Source of the DNA: Verrucomicrobiota bacterium
GTDB taxonomy: Bacteria; Verrucomicrobiota; Verrucomicrobiia; Limisphaerales; UBA9464
DNA: 5,042 nucleotides
Reading direction: 5' to 3'
NCBI GenBank assembly: GCA_017302195.1
Contig: JAFLEG010000400.1
Span: 1-5,042, forward strand
Positions 1 through 5,042 of this stretch are shown piece after piece; position 1 is the stretch's first letter; the number at the start of each line of letters is the position of its first letter. The notes under the pieces were generated by a model. The model searched no databases, was not told the origin of the DNA, and saw only the letters and a list, made by a program, of their open reading frames with translations. Both the position numbers and the translations under genes were made by a program.

Positions 1-1540
1 TGACGAAGGCCGGAGGATTCTCCAGCACCGTCGCCTCCACCTGCGCGGCGTCGAATCCCAGGCGCCCCTCATCCACCACTTCCAATCGCGAGCGGTTGGC
101 AAAGGTATCCAGTCGCTTGTTGGGCCCGTCGCTGGTCAGCGACGACAGGTCCACCATCCCCTTGCCCTTGGGGTCATGCACCAGGGTGTCCGGCAGGGCC
201 AGATCAAGGGGAGACGAGGGATCCACCACCATGGCCGGACCAAACTCCAGCCGCGCCAGCGTTCCCGGCACCGTGATCTCGCCCCGGTTGAGGCAGGCGC
301 GCTGGACGGTTCCCGCGCCGGACGCGCTGGTGGCGAAGAGGTCTGGCAGCCCATCCCCGTTGAGATCGGCCAACTGCACCCGCCCGTTGGGTTCCGCCAG
401 GTCGAGATCCGGAACGGCCAGCAGCGATCGCTGCTCGGCGCGGTTCAGGTCCAGCCCGGTGTATGTGAAGATCAGCGGGGGCAGATAATTGGCCCGGCTG
501 CCGGAGTTGTCATACTGCACCACCCGTTTCAGCAGGCTTACGCCAAGGTCCAGGTGGCCCGCCACCACCGCCGTCGCATCAGGAAGCAGGTCCCCTTCCT
601 CATACCGGTAGCTGAACTCATACCGCCGCACCAATTGTCCCAAGGTCCGGACTTCGATGCCGGTCAACCGACGATCCAGCCGGCTTGGGAAGCTCGGCCG
701 ATAGTCATCGAAGGCATCCAGGCGGTCCTCGTAATCGAAAAGCACTTCATGCCGGGCCTGCCCCAGCACGGAGTAGCTGATCCTTCTGGGGAACAGCATC
801 CCCGTCCCCAGGATGTATTCATAATCCACCCGGTTTCCGTGGAGATCCACAGTGGCATCCACCATCCAGCAATAGGTGCGATCGAACACCGCCGAGTCCG
901 GTTTCTCCGGATGCTCCACGGCGCTCCACCGGCCTGCGGAACCATGGTGCTGGCCCAGCAGATGGCGGGTTCCATCGGGCTCGGTGACTTCCCAGCCCTC
1001 GAGTTGTCCATCACCGTCAAAGTCGCGGCGACGCAGGCGCTGGAATCCGCGCTCGTTCTCGCACCGCCAATCGCCCGCAGCATTGGACAACGGGACCAAT
1101 TCCTCGCCCTGGAAGATGTAGGTATCCCCGTCGGAGTACTCCGGGAAACCCTTGTCCGCCTGCCGTTTGAGCGACAGGAACTCCAGACTCCAGCCCAGAC
1201 CGCAAACTCCGTTGCCCCCAAAGGAATTGTAGTCGATCCGCACCTTGGGTGCGAGACCGGCCCGTCCTGGTGGAAGGGCGATGGACACGCCGTAGGTCGA
1301 GGAACCGGTGTTCAGTTGCGGCTCGTAGGATTCCCCGAGCCCCTCAATGGAACCCGCCCCGCTGGGCAGCGAAATCACGCTGGGTTTGACGCCCGATTTG
1401 TCCGGCGGGCCAGCCGAGGAAGTCACCACTACCAACCCCAATCCCACGATACCCAGTACGCCGATTCGGATTCCCTGCGATCCACACGGAGACGCCACTC
1501 CATCACGTCGGTACGGGCATCGTATCCGGGATACTGTCAT
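1..1540 (-). CDS. SpvB/TcdB-family protein, N-terminal part (gene runs off the window)
   Basis: This is a 513-codon open frame read from ATG at 1540 to the window edge. Residues about 55-120 match the SpvB N-terminal signature: VISLPSGAGSIEGLGE at 55-70, then an NTGSSTYGVSIALPPGRAG stretch, IDYNS, and GLGWSLEF at 114-121. The family pattern continues with EYSDGDTYIF, GNRVDYEYIL, RRISYSV, VLFDYEDR, RLTGIEV, LVRRYEFSYRY and LPPLIFTYTG. DLNGDGLPDL at 392-401 is an FG-GAP/VCBS-like motif at the junction to the TcdB middle region. D173, D175, D177, G178 and E184 form a canonical EF-hand-type loop. SpvB/TcdB proteins form the shell of Tc-toxin B components or related Rhs-like proteins; the toxin or tip domain would be C-terminal and is not visible. 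Residues 24-43 are hydrophobic after R25 and end TSSA-G, suggesting a signal peptide. The n-region is long, so GTG at 1498 is an alternative start; GTG at 1576 is also in frame, and an in-frame TGA lies further upstream. No clear Shine-Dalgarno is visible. Family is secure; function and start are inferred. Confidence 0.9.
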   Translation of the reverse strand, partial: MTVSRIRCPYRRDGVASPCGSQGIRIGVLGIVGLGLVVVTSSAGPPDKSGVKPSVISLPSGAGSIEGLGESYEPQLNTGSSTYGVSIALPPGRAGLAPKVRIDYNSFGGNGVCGLGWSLEFLSLKRQADKGFPEYSDGDTYIFQGEELVPLSNAAGDWRCENERGFQRLRRRDFDGDGQLEGWEVTEPDGTRHLLGQHHGSAGRWSAVEHPEKPDSAVFDRTYCWMVDATVDLHGNRVDYEYILGTGMLFPRRISYSVLGQARHEVLFDYEDRLDAFDDYRPSFPSRLDRRLTGIEVRTLGQLVRRYEFSYRYEEGDLLPDATAVVAGHLDLGVSLLKRVVQYDNSGSRANYLPPLIFTYTGLDLNRAEQRSLLAVPDLDLAEPNGRVQLADLNGDGLPDLFATSASGAGTVQRACLNRGEITVPGTLARLEFGPAMVVDPSSPLDLALPDTLVHDPKGKGMVDLSSLTSDGPNKRLDTFANRSRLEVVDEGRLGFDAAQVEATVLENPPAFV

Positions 1541-1564
1541 CGCTTCGGGTGAGTCAGGGTGGAA

Positions 1565-1594
1565 CCTTTCTGCCACGGTGAGCGGTCAGAAAGG
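1565..1594 (-). promoter_or_regulatory. Leader hairpin 24 nt upstream of the SpvB-type gene
   Basis: On the minus strand, CCTTTCTG (1594-1587) pairs perfectly with CAGAAAGG (1572-1565). Inside it, after one bulged A, CCGC pairs with GTGG (one G-U) around a TCACC loop. This gives about 12 base pairs and a 5-nt loop. On the plus strand the inner G-U becomes an A-C mismatch, so the structure favours minus-strand RNA. It ends 24 bases before the ATG at 1540 and has no T-tract after it, so it is not a standard terminator. It may be a 5'UTR structure or a protein-binding dyad. GTG at 1576 falls inside it, which argues against that start. Confidence 0.45.
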
Positions 1595-1598
1595 GGGG

Positions 1599-1613
1599 AG
1601 GTGTCGGGCACCT
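1599..1613. repeat. REP-like short palindrome (GGTGTCGGGCACC core)
   Basis: AGGTG (1599-1603) and CACCT (1609-1613) form an inverted repeat around TCGGG, and a T-G wobble can extend the stem by one pair. The core resembles short palindromes that recur between genes in several bacterial phyla and are sometimes linked to REP-associated tyrosine transposases. That comparison is from memory, and only one copy is present here. A related GGCACCCCGGCA stretch lies about 20 bases further on (1630-1641). Confidence 0.35.
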
Positions 1614-1644
1614 TGTCCACCAATCCCTGGCACCCCGGCAAGTA

Positions 1645-1690
1645 GATTCTCTGACAATTGAAGAATTACTTACTTATAACAGACTTTTAA
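1645..1690. promoter_or_regulatory. AT-rich island, candidate promoter region
   Basis: This is the only clearly AT-rich stretch in an otherwise GC-rich window. It lies 105-150 bases upstream of the SpvB-type ATG, where a promoter for that gene would be expected. On the minus strand there are loose -10-like hexamers (TATAAG, TAATTC) but no convincing spaced pair. On the plus strand, CTGACA (1651-1656) and TATAAC (1675-1680) are 18 bases apart and would read away from the SpvB gene into the repeat region and antisense to the SufE-TatD gene. Direction and start site cannot be decided from sequence alone. Confidence 0.3.
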
Positions 1691-1758
1691 CTGGGTGGGC
1701 CAATCGGCCGGGAGCGAGGGGAATTCCTCGGACCATGGCGCCCGGAGATCGGGGAAAG

Positions 1759-1886
1759 CATCACGCGGTGGCGCTTCCGGCATCCGCAGTCCATGGAACG
1801 ATCAGCGTTCAACATCCAACGTTCATTGGCCATCCCGGGGTGTTGCCTCGGGAACATCACGTGCTGGCGCTTCCCGCGTTCCCCGT
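1759..1886. repeat. Imperfect 32-base direct repeat, two copies 96 bases apart
   Basis: Copy 1 (1759-1790) and copy 2 (1855-1886) both begin CATCACG and share the block TGGCGCTTCC, with about 25 of 32 positions identical. Between them lies a short echo, CGTTCAACATC followed by ACGTTCATT (1806-1826). No coding frame explains the similarity, so it looks like a degenerate intergenic repeat family rather than a duplicated gene segment. Confidence 0.4.
1833..1853 (+). other. Short strong hairpin in the intergenic region
   Basis: TCCCGGGG (1833-1840) pairs with CCTCGGGA (1846-1853) around the loop TGTTG. This gives 8 base pairs with one G-U on the plus strand; on the minus strand the same position is an A-C mismatch. 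No T-tract follows in either direction, so it is not a classical terminator. It lies 109-129 bases beyond the SufE-TatD stop and could be a repeat-type palindrome or a transcript-end structure. Confidence 0.35.
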
Positions 1887-1961
1887 TGTTCGTCCACGAG
1901 CGCAGCGGACTTGTATGGGGTCGAGGTGGAACACGGCCCTACCAACCATGGAGGAAGCCGA

Positions 1962-3170
1962 TCACCCAAACAGGCGCCGGAAGTTGGCGGCGGTGAGGGC
2001 GGTGAGTTCGGGGATGGGGACTCCCAGAATCGTGGCGAGGCCTTCGGCGATGGCGGGGAGGTTGGCGGGGTGATTGATTGCAGCGCCGCTCGCGGGATCG
2101 CGAAGCGGATGACGGATCCAAGCCTCCGGCGGCAACTGGTCGGGAGCGTCGGTCTCGAGGAGCAGACGATCCTGCGGCACGGCACGGAAGACCTCGCGGG
2201 CGCGGGCCTTGCGTTCGTGTCCAAAGTAGCCGGGAAAGCTGAAGTACGCCCCGAGCCGGACGAAGTCGGGGACAAGTTCAGTGGGGCCGCCGTAGCTGTG
2301 CAGCAGGAACCCGCGTTCGGGACGCGGATGATTTGCCAGAAGTTCGAGCAATCGACCAAAGGCGCGCAGGCAGTGGATGCTGGCGGAGATCCCGCGCTCG
2401 GCTGCGATTTGAAGCTGCGACAGGAAGAGGGATTCCTGCTCCTCCATCGGGGGTGGATCGCCCGCCACCCCGGACAGGGCACGCCAGCGGTCGGGGTTTT
2501 CGTGAATCCAGCGGTCGAGTCCGATCTCGCCGATCACGGCAACCGGAGTGCGGTCCAGCCAGGAGTTCAACGACGTCTCCCATCCCGGGGTCCGCTCGGC
2601 CAGAGACCAGGGGTGAAGTCCGAAGGCGGGAACCACCGCGGGGAAACGCCGCGCCAGTTCGGCCACCTCGGGCCAGTCCGACTCACAGGACCCATTGACC
2701 ACCATCCGGGAGACCCCGGCGGCCAGCGCCGCGGACACCACCGCATCCTGGTAACCGCCAAACCGGGAATCCTGCAGGTGATTGTGCGCGTCGGTGAGCC
2801 CGGCGATGCCGCAGTGGCTCCGGGCGAACTCACGGATCAATTCGCCGATCCGCAGCACCGTGGTGCGGCGGTTGTCGGCCAGGGAGCGCAGGAGGCCGAA
2901 CCGCTCAAAGAGGTCCGGACGCCATGCCGCCAGTTCCTCCGGACTCGCGCCGCTGGCGAGGTCGCACCAGAGGCCCGCCATGGCGCGGAGCGTGACGGCG
3001 TCGGAATCGGACTGGAACTCACACCGCCCGTTCCGGACCTCCGCGACCCACCACAGGCGCACCTGGCATCCGGACACCCGATGGCGATCCAGACGGAGCG
3101 CGTCGGGCAGGTGCGGACGCTGCCGCGCGCGCTCGACCAGCCAGGCAAAGCGGGCCTGCGGATCGTGCAT
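1962..3170 (-). CDS. SufE-TatD fusion: sulfur-acceptor domain joined to metal-dependent hydrolase
   Basis: The 402-residue protein (from ATG 3170) has two domains. Residues 1 to about 118 are SufE-like: RFAWLVERA, then RVSGCQVRLWW with the sulfur-accepting Cys at C35, SDSDA at 54-58, the SG.SPEE stretch near 73-79, and DNRR at 99-102. SufE takes persulfide sulfur from a SufS-type cysteine desulfurase for Fe-S cluster assembly. Residues about 125-402 are a complete TatD hydrolase with all expected metal ligands: H129 and H131 (DAHNHL), E215 (GEIGLD), H266 (SIHCLRA), H291 (LLHSYGG) and D341 (ETDAP); GLHPW is also present. TatD proteins are cytoplasmic metal-dependent nucleases. There is almost no linker. 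The ATG start removes about 16-18 residues of the usual SufE N-terminal helix. The frame stays open upstream without ATG, GTG or TTG to at least 3360, so a CTG start at 3227 is possible. The gene follows the outer-membrane barrel gene in the same direction. Domain calls are strong; the role of the fusion is unknown. Confidence 0.92.
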   Translation of the reverse strand: MHDPQARFAWLVERARQRPHLPDALRLDRHRVSGCQVRLWWVAEVRNGRCEFQSDSDAVTLRAMAGLWCDLASGASPEELAAWRPDLFERFGLLRSLADNRRTTVLRIGELIREFARSHCGIAGLTDAHNHLQDSRFGGYQDAVVSAALAAGVSRMVVNGSCESDWPEVAELARRFPAVVPAFGLHPWSLAERTPGWETSLNSWLDRTPVAVIGEIGLDRWIHENPDRWRALSGVAGDPPPMEEQESLFLSQLQIAAERGISASIHCLRAFGRLLELLANHPRPERGFLLHSYGGPTELVPDFVRLGAYFSFPGYFGHERKARAREVFRAVPQDRLLLETDAPDQLPPEAWIRHPLRDPASGAAINHPANLPAIAEGLATILGVPIPELTALTAANFRRLFG

Positions 3171-3223
3171 GCCCCCCAGGCGGGCCGCCCATTCGGCCTC
3201 GCGACCAGCCAGGGTCGTTGGAT

Positions 3224-3227
3224 TCAG
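3224..3227 (-). promoter_or_regulatory. Possible CTGA stop/start overlap (alternative CTG start for the SufE-TatD gene)
   Basis: The barrel gene ends TTC TGA. The last C of TTC plus the first two bases of the stop make CTG in the SufE-TatD frame. Starting there adds 19 residues (LNPTTLAGREAEWAARLGG) before M1 and moves the SufE Cys from position 35 to 54, close to position 51 in E. coli SufE. The added residues could form the first helix of the fold. CTG starts are rare, and no clear Shine-Dalgarno is visible for either start (GGGGG sits only one base before the ATG, too close). Confidence 0.3.
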
Positions 3228-4300
3228 AACGGCCAGTTGACGCCCAGCGAGAGGTTGAAGGTCGCGCCGAGATCCAGGGTGGCCTCGCGCTGCGAATTGC
3301 CGAACTCGGCATTCTGAAGCGACATGAACTGCACGCCCAGATAGACGTCCGCTGACTGCATCACGCGGCAGTGCAGCGTGGCGGAGGCATAGCCACCGAA
3401 GACGACCTCGGTATGGGACAGCTCCCCGGACTCGGAGGCCACCGAACCATCGTTCAGGTTGAACGTTTCCCCGTAGCTGTAGGTGCCGGGCACCAGGCCC
3501 ATGGCGGGTCCGACGCTGCCCACCAGCGCCCAGCGGGGCTGGAATCTCCAGAACAGGGTCGCACCCGCGCGAAGTGCATGCAGGTTCACGTCGAGCTCGC
3601 GGGTGCCGTTGACGGTGCCGTTGAGGATCTCATCCGGCAGGGCGGTCGAGACATCCGGGATGGCCGGGCCGATGCCGGAAGGGCCTCCGGAATAGGGCGC
3701 CGGCGGCAGCGCGATGCCGCCGGTGCTGAAGGCCTGCACATCCCGCACAAAGGTTGCGTCCAGTGACGAAGAATCCTTGAAGTCGAAGGGGGTGAAGCCA
3801 TAGCCCGCCTCCCACCCGAACCGCAGGCGACCCCAGTCGCGGATGTGACCGCCGTATGACACATCCAGTCCCGGCGAGGCCCCGGCATCCTCCGAGAAAT
3901 CCTCCGTGGTGTCGAAGGAGCGCACGCTGCGCATCACGATCCGGTTGTTGGCCAGGTCCACCTGCGAGGCGTTGTCATACCCCCAGTAGGTGGTGTCGCC
4001 TCCTGCGTTGCCGGTGCTGTCCACACGCACGTAGCCGTCGTCGTAGTAGTGGTCGGCCCCGGGCTGGCCCACCGGGCCGGTCGGCTGGCGGTTCACCGAC
4101 ACCGGACCGTTCAGCGTGAAATCCGCCTTCACATTGAACATGAGCGAGGCGCCGATGCGGAAGTTCCGGGTCCAGTCATCGGGGTAGAGCGGCACCATGG
4201 GCTCCGGAGCGGCGCCGAGCGCGAGATAGCCGGTGGCGCCCAGCAGGGCGGGAATTCGGAGCGCGGAGACGACGCGGTTCGACGGGGCGATGGAACTCAT
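3224..4300 (-). CDS. Predicted outer-membrane beta-barrel protein
   Basis: This 358-residue protein starts with a likely Sec signal peptide: R9 and R15, a hydrophobic core at 16-29, and a probable cut after A30 or A31. The mature part alternates polar and hydrophobic residues in strand-like segments. Examples are NFRIGASLMFNVKADF near 46, LRFGWEAGYGFTPFDF, ALRAGATLFWRF, FGGYASATLHC and DLGATFNLSLGVNWPF. It ends in Phe, as barrels inserted by the BAM machinery usually do. A soluble-looking insert carries YDDGYVRVD and YWGYDNASQV, which I recall from uncharacterised Verrucomicrobiota barrels (not checked). No substrate or pore role can be assigned. The ATG at 4300 is the only reasonable start and has no obvious Shine-Dalgarno. 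A terminator-like structure separates it from the gene upstream, so it probably has its own promoter in 4301-4429, where I find only a weak TTGACG (4391-4386) without a matching -10. Confidence 0.8.
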   Translation of the reverse strand: MSSIAPSNRVVSALRIPALLGATGYLALGAAPEPMVPLYPDDWTRNFRIGASLMFNVKADFTLNGPVSVNRQPTGPVGQPGADHYYDDGYVRVDSTGNAGGDTTYWGYDNASQVDLANNRIVMRSVRSFDTTEDFSEDAGASPGLDVSYGGHIRDWGRLRFGWEAGYGFTPFDFKDSSSLDATFVRDVQAFSTGGIALPPAPYSGGPSGIGPAIPDVSTALPDEILNGTVNGTRELDVNLHALRAGATLFWRFQPRWALVGSVGPAMGLVPGTYSYGETFNLNDGSVASESGELSHTEVVFGGYASATLHCRVMQSADVYLGVQFMSLQNAEFGNSQREATLDLGATFNLSLGVNWPF

Positions 4301-4429
4301 GGACTCAGGAATGTAGATCGCGATGTGGAAAGTGCTCGTTGCCGGAGGCCCGCCACACGACAGGGCATCGGGGACGGAAGGGTGCCGTCAATTCCAGCGC
4401 CCGGGCAACCCGCGGCTTTGCAGCCGTTG

Positions 4430-4462
4430 AAAAAAACTCCCGTGCCGACCGGTGCGCCGGAA
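4430..4462 (-). terminator. Candidate intrinsic terminator of the upstream surface-protein gene
   Basis: On the minus strand, TTCCG (4462-4458) pairs with CGGGA (4442-4438), with possible inner pairing in the CG-rich loop. After one G comes a run of seven T's (4436-4430). The structure begins directly after the stop codon at 4466-4464, the right place to end that transcript. The outer stem is short and the loop large, so strength is uncertain. A second perfect 5-bp hairpin (CGGCT/AGCCG, 4413-4426) follows the T-run and has no T-tract of its own. Confidence 0.45.
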
Positions 4463-4463
4463 C

Positions 4464-5042
4464 TCATGGGGTGGGCACTCCGTGGACGCGGTAGAACCGC
4501 GCCGGGGCGTTCGACGGCAACGCGAGGGTGGACGGCGGCCCCTGATCCAGCCATTGCACCCAGGAACCGGGCGCGGTCACCAACGGCTGGACCGTCCAGG
4601 CATTGGTGAAGTCGGGCGTGGAGGCGTAGCGAATTGCATAGCGCCGCCCCTCCACCGCGGGGAACTCCACCATCGAGGCACCATGGGTCCAGGGACGGAT
4701 CCGCACACCGCTCACGTTGGTGCCCCCGGGATGCGGGATGACCGGCACGGGAACCGAGAGCGCCGTGAGCGCGGGATCGGGTCCGGGCTCGCGGGTCCCG
4801 CTGAAGTACGTCACCAGGAACTCCACCGACTGCCCGGCCGCCACCGCCGCCGGATAGGTGACAAACGGGGTGGTGCCATTGGTGCCCCAGGCGTTGTAGA
4901 GCCAGTCCTGAAGACCCGCGAGCATCACGCGCGCCGCGGGGACGGCATTGGAATGGCCGTTGGTCAGGCGAATCCGCTGTTCCATCAGGCCGGTCTGCGG
5001 ATTGAACGACATCGGATGCCAGTTGTGCGCGCCGAGCGCCGA
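4464..5042 (-). CDS. C-terminal end of a large, probably exported protein (5' end outside the window)
   Basis: The frame is open from the window edge (codon 1 at 5042) to TGA at 4466-4464, giving 192 visible residues. The ATG at 5012 is probably internal, because the residues before it (SALGAHNWHP) read as continuous protein. Residues about 15-85 resemble an Ig-like or bacterial surface beta-sandwich: GLMEQRIRLTN, then AARVMLAGL, then AAGQSVEFLVTYF. Residues about 115-190 form a second module (VEFPAVEGRRYAIRYAS, SWVQWLDQGPPST, PARFYRV) of the kind often found at the C-terminus of large Verrucomicrobiota surface or secreted proteins. That link is from memory. No catalytic motif is visible and the function is unknown. 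The next gene downstream encodes an outer-membrane barrel, which fits an envelope role but does not prove a link. Confidence 0.75.
   Translation of the reverse strand, partial: SALGAHNWHPMSFNPQTGLMEQRIRLTNGHSNAVPAARVMLAGLQDWLYNAWGTNGTTPFVTYPAAVAAGQSVEFLVTYFSGTREPGPDPALTALSVPVPVIPHPGGTNVSGVRIRPWTHGASMVEFPAVEGRRYAIRYASTPDFTNAWTVQPLVTAPGSWVQWLDQGPPSTLALPSNAPARFYRVHGVPTP

Larger units (their letters stand above)
1541..1961. other. Intergenic region without a gene; repeat-like and hairpin-rich
   Basis: These 421 bases separate the stop of the SufE-TatD gene from the start of the SpvB-type gene. I see no credible coding sequence in them on either strand. From the SpvB side, the region holds a leader hairpin (1565-1594), a REP-like palindrome (1599-1613) and a markedly AT-rich island (about 1645-1690). 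It then has several short inverted repeats: CGAGG/CCTCG at 1715-1730, GAACG/CGTTC at 1796-1810, and a stronger one at 1833-1853. An imperfect 32-base direct repeat lies at 1759 and 1855. The mix suggests accumulated interspersed intergenic repeats plus the promoter and leader of the SpvB gene. Confidence 0.6.

Noticed and set aside
664..1221. 185-residue minus-strand open frame
   Set aside because: It is a different frame inside the SpvB-type gene; the supported frame covers the same bases with clear family motifs.
176..1552. 458-residue plus-strand open frame
   Set aside because: It is antisense to the SpvB-type gene, whose minus-strand reading matches the family over its whole length. The plus frame has no recognisable domain and is explained by few stop codons in GC-rich DNA.
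1541..1961. CRISPR array, tRNA or insertion sequence in the intergenic gap
   Set aside because: The repeats are only two, imperfect and unevenly structured. No tRNA-like cloverleaf, transposase frame or terminal inverted repeats with a target duplication were seen.
1735..2073. 112-residue plus-strand open frame in the gap
   Set aside because: It runs from repeat-like sequence into the antisense of the TatD domain, has no recognisable domain, and does not show protein-like composition.
1695..3317. 540-residue plus-strand open frame
   Set aside because: It lies antisense to the SufE-TatD gene, where all catalytic motifs are on the minus strand. Its composition is low in hydrophobic structure and typical of a shadow frame.
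4049..4609. 186-residue plus-strand open frame
   Set aside because: It crosses the antisense of two minus-strand genes and the terminator-like region, with no domain or start signal.
4464..5012. Complete 182-residue gene starting at ATG 5012
   Set aside because: The frame is open to the window edge and the residues before the ATG read as continuous protein. The ATG is better seen as an internal Met of a larger protein.

Overview
The window looks like a GC-rich chromosomal piece from a Gram-negative bacterium, most likely a Verrucomicrobiota member of the Limisphaerales/Pedosphaera type. This placement rests on protein style: a SufE domain of the kind I associate with that phylum, a phylum-typical C-terminal module ending near GPPSTLALPSNAPARFYRV, and a signal-peptide-bearing outer-membrane barrel. 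It has not been checked by any search. All four genes I support lie on the minus strand, so the window is best read from 5042 down to 1. The long plus-strand open frames are antisense shadows.

Reading in that direction: (i) 5042-4464 is the C-terminal end of a larger, probably exported or surface protein whose start lies outside the window. A hairpin followed by seven T's begins two bases after its stop and looks like an intrinsic terminator. (ii) 4300-3224 encodes a 358-residue predicted outer-membrane beta-barrel with a signal peptide and a C-terminal Phe. (iii) 3170-1962 encodes an unusual fusion: a SufE-type sulfur-acceptor domain with its Cys, joined directly to a complete TatD-family metal-dependent hydrolase. 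Its true start may be a CTG overlapping the barrel gene's TGA stop, which would make the two genes translationally coupled. (iv) A 421-base gap (1961-1541) has a repeat-like, hairpin-rich half and an AT-rich island that may hold a promoter. It also has a REP-like palindrome and a strong hairpin in the leader of the next gene. (v) 1540 to the window edge is the first 513 codons of an SpvB/TcdB-type protein (Tc-toxin B-component/Rhs-like shell family). It has an apparent N-terminal signal peptide, an EF-hand-like calcium loop and an FG-GAP/VCBS-type motif. The rest of the gene, including any toxin tip, lies outside.

There is no evidence for a single pathway across the window. The outer genes are envelope or secreted proteins, and the SufE-TatD fusion between them looks like a housekeeping-type enzyme. 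The points most worth following are the SufE-TatD fusion with its start problem, and the exported SpvB-type protein with its structured leader.
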